Below are positions 33,801-47,034 of a stretch of DNA of 64,000 nt, one piece after another (within the stretch, counting starts at the first letter, position 1; each line of letters opens with the position of its first letter). The notes below the pieces were generated by a model that made no database searches, was not told the origin of the DNA, and saw nothing but the letters and a program-made list of their open reading frames with translations. The stretch covers positions 657,598 to 721,597 of the forward strand of contig ML661799.1 of the NCBI GenBank assembly GCA_007570785.1, read 5' to 3'. Position numbers and translations under genes: made by a program. This DNA comes from Antilocapra americana. Taxonomy: Eukaryota > Chordata > Mammalia > Artiodactyla > Antilocapridae.

Positions 33801-36800
33801 CTGATGTACTCTGCATATAAGTTAAATAAGCAAGGTGACAATATACAGCCTTGACGTACTCCTTTTCCTGTTTGGAACCAGTCTGTTGTTCCATGTCCAG
33901 TTCTAACTTGCTTACTGACCTGCATATAGGTTTCTCAAGAGGCAGCTCAGGTGGTCTGGTATTCCCATCTGCTTCAAAATTTTCCACAGTTTGTGGTGAT
34001 CCACACAGTCAAAGGCTTTGGCATAGTCAATAAAGCAGAAATAGATGTTTTTCTGGAACTCCTTTGCTTTTTTGATGATCCAACAGATGTTGGCAATTTG
34101 ATCTCTGGTTCCTCTGCCTTTTCTAAAACCAAGTTGAACATCTGGGAAAGCTGTAAGTAGTTGCACATGGCTGGAGAGTAGGAGAATGAAGGAAGAGGGA
34201 GCTATAAAACTTGACAGGTGCTGAATTGTGTATACTATATTAAGTACTATGTTTATTTACTATGGCCAGAAGAGAGACTGTTGGAGAGTTTTAAAGTCAC
34301 ATTTGTATTTTAAAAACTTTAAAAGCAGCAGGCAGGGACTGGGTTGAAGGGGTATTTGAGGAGAAGCCAAGAGACCGGGTTTTGATTGTTAACTTTCTTA
34401 GGCAAGAGTGGCTGAGGGCTTGAACTAAGGCAGTCAGTTAGGGATAGGGTTTGTGTCCAACTAAAGCAAGTTCTTTTTAAAAAAAATTATTTCTTTTTAA
34501 ATGAAACAAAAGATGAATATTTTTAATGATAAAAGGGAAAGTTCACATTAAAGCAAGTCCTTTAGTGCTGTGATTTAAATCAGTTCTCAACCTGGGGCAG
34601 TTTTGCTCTCCAGGGGACTTCTGACAATGTCTAGAGGTGTGTTTGGTTGTCAGCACTGGGCAGGAGGAGGGATGCTACTGGCACTTGGCGTATAAAGAAT
34701 ACTGCTAATTACAGTGCACAGAACAGCTTTCCACAGCAAAGAATTGTCAGTTGTCCAAAATGTCCATAAGCCTGAGGTTGAGAAACCCTGATTTACCTAA
34801 GAATCTTGAGCATGAGTCTCGGATTCCAAAAGTCAGACTGGTAGTTCATAATACATTGGGAAGCAGCAATAATATTTGGAAGGCAAGCAGTGAACCATAA
34901 TCAGTGAAATAATATAAACTTTTACATTGCAAGGAGACAAGAGATAGAATAGTGAGGTGAGGAGCAAAATCATACTGATAATTTGAAAGAGACTAAACTT
35001 GACAGCAGATATGAAAAGACTGGAGGATTTTATTTCATCAGAATCTTAATAAGATACCAGTATGCTGTAACTGTTAAAATGCAATCTTAAATTACTTTAA
35101 GACAGGAATTGTTTGCAAATTCATGATAAGTACAGTAGTTAAAGCCCAATAATGGCAATAGCAAGTTCTCAGTGTGTGTTTGTAGAATGAATGGATTGGT
35201 CAAGCTGTACTTAGAGTATCATGTTCAGTTCTGTATACTTCATTTTTTTAAACAAAACCAGATTGCTGCTTGTGATGGACAGTCAGGTTTGTGAAGGAAC
35301 TGAGATGTTTATTTAACCCAGATACATGGGTGTTATCTTACATAATAAATGAATAAAATTAGAACTAATCAATAGAAATTTTAAGGATGTACATAGCAGT
35401 TCAAAGGATGAACATAGGGATATCCAACACTGCAGAAGCATGTTTCACCTAGTGGTTGTTTAGCATGCCGTCACAGAGAATATTCAGAAAGGTCAAAGTT
35501 CTTGCCATCAGGGAGCTCACACACGGTGGCCATGTAGTATCTAAGCATTACATATAACTTTAACATATGCCAAGCACCATTCAATATACTTTACATTTTT
35601 TAACTCAGTTAATTCTCACAGCAACCTTCTAAGGTCATATTCTTTACTTTACTTTAGAGAAATCACAGATTACAAAAGTGTAAATTAGAATTTGAACCCA
35701 GATAGTCTGGCTGCAGAGTCTATGTTCTTACATATTTTAGTGCTGGTAGTAGATGTATAAGGTGCTAGACAGATGATCTGTGAGGTTTAACAGAGGAACT
35801 CTAGTATTGGGTAGAAGACTACATAAAACTTTAGGTAAGTTGTTTCCCCTTGTCACAGCTAATTATTGGACCCTAGTCTTCCTGTTCTTGGTTTGTTCTC
35901 TCTCCATTAGGACAGTGGGAAACTACCTTAATCCTCGTCCCTATTCATTCTACAATTGTTCACATGTTGTGTTCTCTTTAAAGAACAGGCTTTAAATTTG
36001 TGTAATTCCTACCTATAGGGTATTGCAGGCAACAAGGATCTTTCACACGGGGCAGCCAAGTCTTGCCCCTGTACCACCTCTTCCTGAACATGGAGGAAAA
36101 GTTCGTTTTGGGCTGATCCCTGAGGAATTCTTCCAGTTCCTTTATCCTAAAACTGGTGTAACAGGTGAGCATTTGCCCAGCGTCTGATAGTATGTTTGGA
36201 TACTCTGGTTTATGTTAATCTAGAATTTTAGTGGCTTCTTACCTTTTCCACATACACCAGAAAAATCAAGTCAGCTGTTTTCAAAAGTAAAATGCGGAAG
36301 TGATTCAGTATTGATTTGATTACTTTAACTTGTCTTTGGAGTAATTTTGTTGGAGATTTTAACTTGATTTTATAGCACTGTCTCTGTTTGTTGATACACC
36401 GAATTTATTGAATTCCTGCCCTATCCTAGAACTTCCCTGGTGGCTCAAACAGCCTAGGCACTGTTCTAGGCATACAGTGGTGAACTAAAGTGCCTGTCAT
36501 CATGGAACATACTTTCTTTTGTAGGATAGACAATAACTGAGGAAATTTTTGGCAGTCTGGTGGTTAGAACTCGTGCTTTCACAGCAGGGGCCCAGGTTTG
36601 ATCCCTGATTGGGGAACAAAGATCCCTCAAGCCGTGTGGAGTGGCCCCAAAAAAGTAACCATAAAATACACTTTCAGGTAGTGATGGAAAGAACTATGGA
36701 TAGAAATAAAGCCAGATAAGGCAATAGAGATTATGTATTGTATGTTTAAAATTTTGTGTATGATTATGAAAAAAGAACTGACCAGACTTGCCAGTTTTTT

Positions 36801-39800
36801 ACTTTTAAAAAGGCCTAAACTGTCCTGAAATCTTTCATTTTTGTAATGCGATATGCTTTCACTTTATTTAATCCGTATAACAGTTCTAGGAAGACATTTT
36901 TATTACCCAGAAGAACTAGAAGACAACTTGCTGAGGTTTATTCTCTCTTTAGTGACTGAGTAGTTCTTAAACATGGATCTTCCAGTTAAGTTTAGTGTAC
37001 TTTTTATTACACATGCTGCTTCTCTTGCTGTATCCAAATATAGCTATGACTGTGAAACACTGGATATCAAAGATATTTTTTTTCTCTAAGGAATGACCTA
37101 AAATAGCTTTTCCATAACTGAAATTGTGAGAAATATCAGATCGCCATGGGTGATAAAAATGCTACATGTGGTAGGCCTTTTTTTTTTTTAAGTAAATTCA
37201 CATTTAAAATGTATACATTGAAGGCATATTTTTTTTTTAAGTAAACTATTTAAACTTTGTGTGGGAAACTGATAAAACACATTTGAGAATGTAACCCTTT
37301 TATTCTCATAGTATATCCTATCCTTTGGTACTTGTATTGCTTAGAAACACTGTAAACTGCTTCCCCCAAAGACCTGTCTTAAATCCTACAAAGCATCTTG
37401 TGAGGCACAGGAAAATCCTAAAGAAAGGTACATGATGGTTTGTATCCTTTCAGAATTCATGACCTGGTTAAAGAAAAAGATGGCCATAGAAGCATTATAG
37501 TAAGGTGCTACAGGAAGTGAAAGTCCTGTTACTTAGTTCTTTTACTTACATGCTGCTTTATAGTTGTGTCTGTTTTGTTTTGTTTGCTTATTTCCAGTGT
37601 CAGATTCACATTGAGTAAACTGGCAAGAGTGGATAAATTTTATCCTGACTAATGTCCCCCACTTAATAAATAGTATATTTTGCTACACAAATTATTCTCA
37701 GGGTAACTTGACATTTGTATAAACTACTCCCTGTTTGTTAAGCAGTTGTACTAGACACTATATACATTGTTTTTTAGTTACATCAATCGTATGAAGATAC
37801 TATTCCCATTTTACAGTTCAGGAAACTAAGCCCAGAGATCATGTGTATTGTCCAGTGTTGCTAACTTGCAGAGTCAGATTTCCATAAGTCCAGATTATTG
37901 CCCTTTCAGTTGTACCTTACTGGTTCTCATCTAGGCTTTGATCCTTGAATCTGATTATTTAAAGTCATTATTAACTTTGCTCAACTGGATACATGTATGT
38001 GTATGGCCAATTCTCTTCTCTGTTCACTTGAAACTATTATAGTGTTGTTAATTCGCTATACCCCAATACAAAATAAATCTCAAAAATATACAAACAACTC
38101 CTGCAGCTCCATTCTAGAAAAATAAACAACCCAATTAAAAAGTGGGGCAAAGAACTTAACAGACATTTCTCCAAAGAAGATATAAAAATGGCTAACAAAC
38201 ACATGAAAAGATGCTCAACATCACTCATTATCAGAGAAATGCAAATCAAAACTACAATGAGGTACCACTTTACACCAGTCAGAATGGCTGCCATCCAAAA
38301 GTCTACAAGCAATAAATGCTGGAGAGGATGTGGAGAAAAGGGAACCCTCTTACACTGTTGGTGGGAATGCAAACTAGTACAGCCACTATGGAAAACAGTG
38401 TGAAGGTTCCTTGAAAAGCTGCAAATAGACCTGCCATATGACCCAGCAATCGCACTGCTGGGCATATACACCGAGGAAACCAGAATTGAAAGAGCCACGT
38501 GTACCCCAATGTTCATCGCTGCATTGTTTACAATAGCCAGGACATGGAAGCAACCTAGATGCCCATCAACTGATGAATGGATAAGAAAGCTGTGGTACCT
38601 ATACACAATGGAATATTACTCAGCATTAAAAAAAAAAATTCATTTGAAGCAATTCTACTCAGATGGATGAAACTGGAGCCCATTATCCAGAGTGAAGTAA
38701 GCCAGAAGCAAAAACAACAATACAGTATATTAACTCATATATATGGAATTCAGAAAGACGGTAATGAGAACCCAACATACGAGACAGCAAAAGGAACGCA
38801 GATGTGTAGGATAGACTCGTGGACTTTGTGGATGAGGGTAAGGGTGGGATGATATGGGAGAAGGGCATTGAAGCATGTTAATTTTCATATGTCTAATCAA
38901 TCGCCAGCCCAGGATTGATGCTCGGGGCTGGTGCAGCGAGATTTCCCGGGGGAGGGGGGAGAGGGAGGGGGGTTCCGGAGGGGAAGCATATGTAAACCCA
39001 TGGTGATATCATGACAATGTATGGCAAAAACAATTAAAAAAAAAAAAAGTTTTAAAAAAGAATGAAATAGGGAGGAATAAAAACCTTTGCCTTCAACTAA
39101 TTAAGTGCAAAAGTATCTCTCTGTCTTACCCTTTTAGACATAGCATATCTATCATAAAATAACTTTTTCTTCCTTTTAGGACCCTATGTGCTTGGAACTG
39201 GGCTTATCTTATATTTACTCTCCAAAGAAATATACGTGATAACTCCAGAGACCTTCTCTGCCATATCAACAATAGGGTTCCTTGTCTATGTAATTAAAAA
39301 ATATGGTGCCTCTGTTGGGGAATTTGCTGATAAACTCAATGAGGTAAGACCCATAAATCTTACTTCCCATTTTAGACAGTACTAGAAACATCAAAGCCAT
39401 CAAGTGATAGGAACACAGCATATAAAAATGAATCTGATTATAATGATTTTGGTTATAAATGTTAGTTAATTACTAATTGGAGATAAATTTTTAAAAACTA
39501 CCAGACTTTCTCCAGCTTTTCCATAGTTTGGTTCATTCAGCAAGATACTACATAGCTACTGTGGGCAACTCTTGTTAAGGATTTGTGTGGTTCTCCTTAT
39601 GTGTGGGTGTTTTCAGAAGTGAAGAAGTATAAAATGAATCTTTTTATTACCCTTGATAGTTTCACTGATCTTTGTTGTAAATATCATAATTGCAGCAAAA
39701 AATCGCCCAACTGGAAGAGGTGAAACAGGCGTCCATCAAACAGATCCAGGATGCTATTGATATGGAGAAGTCACAGCAAGCACTGGTTCAAAAGCGCCAT

Positions 39801-42800
39801 TACCTTTTTGATGTTCAAAGGGTAGGTTTCAGAACTTTCTCAGACAAGTGAAATTACTCATTTGTGTATATTTAAAGCAAAAATTTGCAATCATATGAAG
39901 GGTGTATAGTTTGAGCATATTTTACTTGAAAAAAGAATATTTGGGTGGGGATTGGCTGTTAAAGCTATTTAGACATCTAAGACCCCTCAGGTGGATAAAT
40001 AATTAGAATTATTACTCTAAAACTAGAGAGAAAACACATTTTTATTTTTATTTTTTTATTGTTTTTGCCATACAATGACATGATATCACCATGGGTTTAC
40101 ATATGCTTCCCCTCCAGAACCCCCCTCCCTCCTCCCTCCCCGAAAACACATTTTTAAATCCACACAGAAAGCTGATTTAAAAATTGACATTCACTGTAAA
40201 ATATAGTAGGTAAAATACATGCTATGCATTTCAAACACGCATGGTATAAGAAAGTCTTAGGACATAACAGGATCCGTAAAGATACTTAGCACATTATGTT
40301 TGAAATCCTCAGAAATCTCATGCTTAGGTTACAGCCAGAGAATTCTTCGTGCATCGTAAGTAATAATGTCACACAAAACCTGGCTTTTGAAGATGTAGCT
40401 TTTTGTAAGAATCAGATGATAGTGATTAAAATTTTTATTTATTTATGAAATATTTAATAGATATATTTTAAGTGTGGACACTGGTCAAGGCAAGGTGCTA
40501 GGACTACAGCAGAGAAAACCAGGTCTGCTTTCTTGGTGCCTACTTTCTAGCCAAGGGTTGAGAGAAGGAAAGGAAAAAAAATTAAGCAGATATGAATGTC
40601 AACTTGTGTGAAGTACCTGTAGAATAATAAACTTATGTTAAAGGAAAATAAATTTTAGAAGGAGGGAGTTAACTGTTTTGTTCGGCAGTTTAGAAAGGCT
40701 TCTGATGTCTGAGGAAATAGTATTGTAGACAGAGGGAGGAACAATCACAAGGGCCCTAACCCTGGAAGCTTGCTTGGTATAGACAAGGGAAAGTAAGAAG
40801 GCCAGCGTAGCTAAAATAGAACGGGTGAGGAGGAAGGTAAGAGGAAGCAAGGAGAGAGTGGCCTAGGGCTGGATCATATGAAGTCTCATAGGCTTCTATG
40901 AGAACTTTGGCTTGTACTCAGAATGATAAACTCATTGAATCTTTTAGGCAGAGGAGTGATACAATCTCACTGGTGTTTTGAAGAGTCTCTCTGATGGCTT
41001 TGTTGTAAATAGCCTTCAGTCTTGCATGTACTGGTTTGTAATGCCTGTGAGTTAGCCAAATAAGAGTTATTAGATACAAGAGAATCACTGGGGAGAGTTT
41101 GGAAATCATGAGCTTACAAATGGCACTTAACAGCTGTAAGACTGAAACAAGAAGGAAAATAACTGGTGAAAAAAAGGATTAATTTTTAGTTGCCCTACTT
41201 AATGGTCAAGTAATAAAGGGCCTAAGAATTTGGCATCAGATTTAGCAATATGAAGGTTGGAGACCTTGGTAAGTGCTGTTTTAGTGAAGTGGTTGGAGTA
41301 AATTACAGGAAAAAATTGGAAGAGAACAATTGGAGTCTGGGTATAAATCGCTGTCAGAATTGTGAATGAGTTAGAATATTGTTGGGCAAATAAATTAGTA
41401 GCTCGGAGGAGAGGATTTAGGAATCAAGAGATATTTTAAATAGAAAGTATAATTACATGTAAGGATCTGATAGAAATTAGTAGAAAATTTGATGCAAGAA
41501 AGGGCTGTGCATAGGGAGGAATTTGCTAGAGCAGTGTTCTTCAGTAGGGCTAGACAGCTTGGAGTACGCAGGTGGAAGGGTTGGTTTCAAGAGCATCAAC
41601 AGTTCATAGCTAAAGGAAGGCAAAGTATGTGAGTATGGGTTCAGGTAGATTGGCTGATATAGTGGTACAAGTTTGTGAAGTTCTTTGTTTTCTTTTTCTC
41701 AGTGAAATAGGAAGTTAGGTCATTTGCTGAAAAGGAAAGTAGTCAAGGCAATATTTGAGATTTGAGGAGAAAGAAGATAGGGCCTACTTGAGCTTAATAT
41801 CTCCAACCTTTAAACTTAATAAGGAGATGTATAAGGATTCTCATTACAGACTAGAAGATGGCAATATCCCTGTCACTTTATTGATTATTATTCTGGAGGC
41901 AGTAGTTGATATTAGAGAAGAAAAGAAGTAAGAGGTATAAAAACCAGAAATGAAACCTTAAAAGAAGAAAAAGACAACATGAAAAGCAATACCTTTGGAA
42001 AGACAAGATGTTTCCAATAAGAACAAAATCCAGAAACTTGGGTAGTGACATGTTAACTAGACTCATTCTGGTGATCATTTCACAGTATATACAAATACCA
42101 AATCATTGTGTTTGTACACCTGAAATTAATAAAATATTGTATGTCAGTTATATCTCAGTTTTCAAAAATCCAGAAAACCTATAGTTTTTCTGGAAAAATT
42201 GTTAAGTTAATCTCATTTTAAAAAATTTAAATTTTGCATGTAGAAACTACCATAAACTGAAGTTAAAAAGGACACTTGCATTCCATGTGACACAAAAGGG
42301 TAGTTACCTTCGGATAGACCAACATTCTAGTAGAAAACTAGGCATAGGACATGAACAATTTATAAAGATACAAGTAAATGTAAATGACTTCTAAGTATAT
42401 AAATTTTCTCCTTATATAATGACAATTAAAATTGATCATTTTTTTTCTGCTTATCAGAATAGCAGAAAGTAAAAGGTTTTATAAACACTGTTGGTCAGGC
42501 TGTTTGTGTTGCTGGTGAAAGAATGGAGCAGTACAACTTTTCTGTAGAATTTGACAATGTTAATCACAATTTAAAATGGATCTTTAAGAGCATGGGCTTT
42601 GTAGCCTGACCCCTTGTACTCAGTCCTTGGCGTCATAATTCAGTGACCCTGTAACCTTGGACAGATTCCTTGGTTTCTGCCTCAGTTTTCCTCACTGTAA
42701 AATGAATATAGTAACTATCCTGTGGTGTGATTTTAAGATTTAATTGAATTGACACACATTGTTTAGAAATAGTAAATACTCAACAGATGTTAGCTATTGT

Positions 42801-45195
42801 TTGACCCAACAGGTATTCAGACATAACTGCAAAGATGTAAACTGCAATATGTAGTTGAAAGAATTAGAAGCAACCTAATCTGTTAATAGAGCTTAGTTAA
42901 ATAAATTATGGGTTGTGAGACACAAAAATAGTAGAATCCAATGTAAGTTTTAAAACTGAGATGGGTCTATATGTCATAACCAGTAAAAGTGATGTTTATG
43001 TGTACACATATACATATGCTTTGTTTATGAAGTATTTCTGGGAGAAAGTACAAGAAATATAGGAAGATGATAGCCTGTGAGGGGGCTGGAGAGGGCTTAT
43101 TTTTTTACTGTATATACTTTTAAAATATATTTTTACTATATGCTGTTAGATTTTTTTTTTAACCAAATGCATGTATTACCTGTTCATATTAAACAAATGA
43201 ACTTTGCATAAAATATAGTTAACTGGTAACTGTTCTAAGAGGCAGAACCTCAAAATGGAAGTAATCCTTTGTGGAAACAATTTTCATCACTTCCTAATTT
43301 TGCTTCAGAATAACATTGCTATGGCCTTGGAGGTTACTTACCGGGAACGGCTGCATAGAGTATACAGGGAGGTAAAGAATCGCCTGGACTATCACATCTC
43401 TGTGCAGAATATGATGCGTCAGAAGGAACAAGAGCACATGATAAACTGGGTGGAGAAGCATGTGGTTCAGAGCATCTCTGCACAGCAGGTACATGATGTT
43501 TCAAAGTTTCTGGAATTGTATTAATAACTCTGATGGTATAGGGATAGCTGGCAGGGAATCTTCAGCCTAGCAATATTGGGATAGCTCTGGTTCATTTTCC
43601 TGGTTAGTGGTAGCCTAGAAAGTGCTGCACAACTGCCGTGGTAGGTTTCTTCCTTCCTCAGAGTTTGGTTACCAAAAGAACTCTCACTCGTAGTGGAAAG
43701 ATCATTGAGAACACTCGTTGTGGCCGACGTATGTTCAGCTTCCATCATCTGGGAAGCATTAACCAACGTACTTCTCTGTAAAACAAAAACTGGACAAGTC
43801 TATTTCTGAGCCTCTTCCATTTTCTAATTCTGTGATGTCCATTCCATTTCCTCTCCTCAGCTGCTAAATTCATTGATCTTGAACAGAAATGTTTTCTATT
43901 TTATCTGTTTATTTTTATTTACTTGTTTATCACTTGATTTCTTCTTTCCCAAATAAAGAGTATACTTAGGCACTTTTGGTCACTTTCAGCATAACCATGC
44001 AGGGCTGGAGAAAAACAGGGTCTATCGATATTCATTGAATTGGGTTTTTAAATTATACTCCTTTATATAAAAGTGATATATTTAAAAAATTTAGAAAGGA
44101 CAAAAGAGACAAAAATCATTTTTATTCTTTCTTAACGTTGTTTATTACTAATGTTTGTTAGGTTGGTCCTTTTCAAGCAAGTATTAGCTGTAAAATATAA
44201 CGTCAGTGGCACATGGTTATAGGATTATCTAGCTTCAACCTCTCGACAGGTTTCACTCATAAAAGCTATGAGCCAGGGGGCTTTATTCCCTGGTTTTGCT
44301 TTATTAAATAATTGGTTACCCCCTATGTAAAGCTGGAATCAAGATTGCTGGGAGAAATGACACCACCCTTAAGGCAGAAAACAAAGAATTAAAGAGCCTC
44401 TTGATGAAAGTGAAAGAGGAGAGTGAAAAAGTTGGCTTAAAACTCTCAGCATTCATAAAACAAAGATCACGGCATCCGGTCCCTTCACTTCATGGCAAAT
44501 AGACAGGGAAGCAATGGAAACACTGACAGATTTTATTTTCTTGGGCTCCAAAATCACCTCAGATGGTGACTGTAGCCATGAAATTAAAAGAGACTTGCTC
44601 CTTGGATGGAAAGCTATGACCAACCTAGACAGCATATTAAAAAAAAAACCTTACTTTGCCGACAAAGGTCCGTGTAGTCAAAGCTGTTGTTTTTCCAGTA
44701 GTTATGTATGGATGTGAGAGTCAGACTATAAAGAAAGCTGAGTGCGGAAGAATTGATACTTTTGAACTGTGTTGTTGGAGAATCCAACTCTTGAGAGTTC
44801 CTTGGACTGCAAAGAGACCAAACCAGTCAATCCTAAAGGAAATCAGTCCTGATTATTCCTTGTAAGGACTGAAGCTAAAGCTCCAGTACTATGGCCACCT
44901 GATGCAGAGAACTGACTCATTAGAAAAGACCCTGATGCTAGGAAAGATTGAAGGCAGGAGGTGAAGGGGGCGACAGAGGATGATCTTTAAGCCAGTAATC
45001 CATCTTGTGATTCTATAGTAACCTAGTGTCTTATAGGAGGTGTCTTTTAGAATTATAGTGTTTGTACCCTTCCTTGATTAGACAAGGTCTAACTAGCTTT
45101 CTCTTTCCTTATCACAGGAGAAGGAAACAATCGCCAAGTGCATTGCAGATCTAAAGCTGCTCGCAAAGAAGGCTCAAGCTCAGCCAGTTCTGTAA
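30811..45195 (+). CDS. ATP5PB: ATP synthase F(0) subunit b, mitochondrial, complete
   Basis: Subunit b (formerly ATP5F1) of the peripheral stalk of mitochondrial ATP synthase, which holds the F1 head still against rotation. Seven coding exons: 30811-30850, 31120-31156, 36019-36164, 39180-39343, 39696-39821, 43309-43488 and 45118-45195. They sum to 771 nt, 256 residues plus TAA, the family's usual length. Residues 1-42 are an Arg/Ala-rich import sequence ([16 protein letters not shown]); the mature chain is expected to start [15 protein letters not shown] at 43 (214 residues). Two hydrophobic stretches (about 76-90 and 97-113) form the membrane anchor. The rest is a charged helix ending KKAQAQPVL. 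Introns hold L2, MIR, MER20, BovB, L1 and SINE copies, none touching exons. Confidence 0.98.
31735..31885 (+). repeat. MIR SINE in ATP5PB intron 2
   Basis: Decayed MIR: GCTGTGGGACCTTAATTTCTC, CATCTGCAAAATAGAGATAA, and CAGTGCTTGGTACACAATATG. Confidence 0.7.
32390..32845 (-). repeat. L2 LINE 3' end in ATP5PB intron 2
   Basis: Typical L2 text in antisense: CTCAGATGTCACCTTATCTC, AAAGCCTCTCCTCGCCCGTG, and a TTTTGTTGAGTGAATAAATG end. The 165-codon minus-strand open frame here is chance, not a gene. Confidence 0.6.
32985..33183 (-). repeat. Bov-tA SINE in ATP5PB intron 2
   Basis: Antisense copy from AATCTCTTCAGTTATGTCTG through GGCAAGAATACTGGAGTTGA to the tRNA-like end CCATCTGAGCCATCAGGG. Confidence 0.85.
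33184..34155 (-). mobile_element. BovB LINE with internal deletion in ATP5PB intron 2
   Basis: Antisense BovB abutting the SINE. It keeps a recognisable reverse-transcriptase segment with the catalytic YADD box ([18 protein letters not shown], minus strand near 33700-33760). About 300 bases typical of BovB are missing near 33555-33580, where CAAAAGCATCAATTCAG meets CACAAGTCTGCCCATC. No full frame remains. Confidence 0.88.
34577..34797 (+). repeat. MER20 DNA transposon fossil in ATP5PB intron 2
   Basis: About 220 bases starting CAGTTCTCAACCTGGGGCAG and ending GAGGTTGAGAAACCCTG, with the MER20 interior (CTGACAATGTCTAGAGGTGT, AGCAAAGAATTGTCAGTTG). The rest of intron 2 (34800-36018) is unassigned. 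Confidence 0.75.
36540..36655 (+). repeat. CHR-type tRNA-derived SINE in ATP5PB intron 3
   Basis: Cetartiodactyl SINE: GTCTGGTGGTTAGAACTCG, CAGGGGCCCAGGTTTGATCC, GGGGAACAAAGATCCCTCAA, ending in an A-run after GAGTGGCCCC. Confidence 0.7.
37960..39055 (+). mobile_element. 5'-truncated ruminant L1 in ATP5PB intron 3
   Basis: About 1 kb of L1 3' end in sense from about 38065: ORF2 C-terminal coding ([20 protein letters not shown]; the frame breaks near 38403), the G-rich 3'UTR (about 38930-38990) and an A-rich tail near 39030-39055. It begins next to another short L1 3' end (37960-38064, ATTCGCTATACCCCAATAC). It shares high similarity with the direct part of the 12846-13827 copy. Confidence 0.88.
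40030..40156 (-). mobile_element. Minimal L1 insertion with 15-base target duplication
   Basis: About 97 bases of antisense L1 3' end (CATACAATGACATGATATCA, ATGGGTTTACATATGCTTCC) flanked by GAAAACACATTTTTA at 40030-40044 and 40142-40156. It lies in ATP5PB intron 5. Both copies of the duplication are identical, so the insertion is recent. Confidence 0.9.
42075..43150. repeat. Old L1 fragments with a MIR, ATP5PB intron 5
   Basis: 42075-42165 resembles an L1 3' end (TGTACACCTGAAATTAATAA). 42430-43150 carries diverged L1 sequence split by a MIR at about 42588-42800 (AAGAGCATGGGCTTTGTAGC, CTCACTGTAAAATGAATATA). 40460-42070 has diverged repeat-like sequence that I cannot name. Confidence 0.5.
44325..44990 (+). 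mobile_element. BovB fragment in ATP5PB intron 6
   Basis: Sense BovB from the end of the reverse-transcriptase region (GGAATCAAGATTGCTGGGAG) to AAAGATTGAAGGCAGGAGG. It lacks both the 5' part and the 3' terminus. Frames are broken. It ends 127 bases before exon 7. Confidence 0.85.
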
Positions 45196-45515
45196 ACACA
45201 TCTGTCCCCATTAAGACAGCTAGAAACAGTTAACTGACTAAAAGGAAACTAGTCAATGTGATAAAATCTTTCTGTATTGCTCTCTACTGAAATTACAGTT
45301 TACCTGTCCTATAAATGAAAAGTTTTGAGTCTGATATAATGAGAATTAAAACAATTTATTGGCCAGTAAGATCTTTCTCTAATCCATCTTGTTGTACATT
45401 TTGAGTTGTCCTGTGATCACTTTTAAATAAGCAGTTTCTTTGCATAAAATTTAGTACCTGCCTGAAAATTGTCAAAGTTATAGTTTAAATTTGCAATTAA
45501 TTCAGCCATCTTAAA

Positions 45516-45521
45516 AATAAA
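45516..45521 (+). terminator. ATP5PB poly(A) signal
   Basis: AATAAA about 320 bases after the stop codon. A weaker ATTAAA lies at 45345-45350. The 3'UTR is A/T-rich and has no nameable repeat. Confidence 0.65.
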
Positions 45522-45540
45522 GTGACAGTTGAAACAAAGT

Positions 45541-47034
45541 TTTTCAAGATGCATAATTTTCTAAAATATTTCAACATTTATTGGTAAAAATTAAAAATGT
45601 CACTGAACTGATAATCTTATATATATAATTACTAGTGGTAAGTTGTTTCTTGCTGCTAGGTTATGGGGAATTTAAAGCTTTTCAGTATTCTTAAAATGGC
45701 TAAAGGAAATCATTTATCATTGACTTTATTTTCGCTTTAATAGTATGTCTGCAGATGATACTATGGACTAAATGTGTCATAAAATTACTCTCAAGAATCC
45801 AACAGATAGAAAATTCTGCCTCTCCATAGGTTTGTCTGCATTTAATTCTCATACTTTTATAAGGATTTACTTGTGAACAAATGGATATATCAATCATTTC
45901 AGTCAGTATTGATGGCTAATGTGTTTATCTTCTATAGAAATCAGATTGACATCATTATTAAGATGTTGCTTAAGGGAGAGTTTACTAGGGTCAGTAGATG
46001 TTCCAAATTATTCATTAAACGAAGAATTGCTGTGCTAAGCACAATCCTGCAATGGTCACACAGAGATAAGAAGTTCCTACCACAGGTGTTAATCTGCTGA
46101 AACGGCAGAATATACGATACACTACAGATTTTAGTACAGGGTGTTCTGAGAGTACCATTTTAGGTAGTCTAAATAGCCTCTTCATTTCTCTTGTGTTAAA
46201 CAGTCGGAAGCACAGCCACTAGGATATGTGTTTATATGTAAGAGATTTGACTTTATGCTCTTGTGGGAGCTGGTTAAACAGTCTGTAAGCTCCTAACCTT
46301 TGTTTCTAATGAAAGAGCTTGACATGCATGGAGCGGGCATTTAAGAAGGAAGATAGCTGTGAAGTGGGCGAGGGTAGGAACAAGTAGAAATTGCAAGCAC
46401 AGACTGAAACCTTGTCAGTGTTTATTACCTCTGCTCTTCATGGTATGATTGTCCTGCAAACCCGAGGCCCTTCAATATTCCTGGTTCAAAGGTTAGAGGA
46501 GCTTAAGGATGACCCAAGGAGAGAAGTTGGGAAGTTACAGCCCTGCTAATACTGGTGGATCAACAGATCAGCAACAACATGGATAAGCCACAAAGTAGTT
46601 CCTGCTTGGCACCTGCTAAGGCAGCCAGGCGTGAGGCTGTCGACCCTCAAGCCAGTCACTTCAGACAAAACAGCTTCACCTGGGCTCCTCATAAAGCCAC
46701 TGGATCCGAGCAGAGGCTGACAGTGTGCCCCATAGTTGCCAGAACCAGGGAGTGACATCCTGTATTCACACAGCACTGCAACATGCTGTGGGTAAGCAAC
46801 ACGATGTGCTGCCAGCTGGACATTACTGTAGCGGCCAGCTATAGAGCACAAGCTACTCCTTTTAGACAAGAATGTGCTAGAGGAGTTTGTTTACCTATGT
46901 GCAAGGACTGGGGTGTCACAACCCAAAGTGAAGCCAGTCAGGAGTGAGACAGGTAATAAGCTGAGCAGGGATTTTAGAGGCAAAACTCCGAAGTACAGTT
47001 CAAATTGCTACCTTCAGAGTATCAGTTTATATGT
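45541..47034. other. Intergenic stretch downstream of ATP5PB
   Basis: No gene and no repeat that I can name. 46546-46869 has an open minus-strand frame with no family signature. Confidence 0.5.

Noticed and set aside
38037..38606. 189-codon minus-strand open frame
   Set aside because: It is the antisense of L1 ORF2; such frames recur in every L1 copy here.
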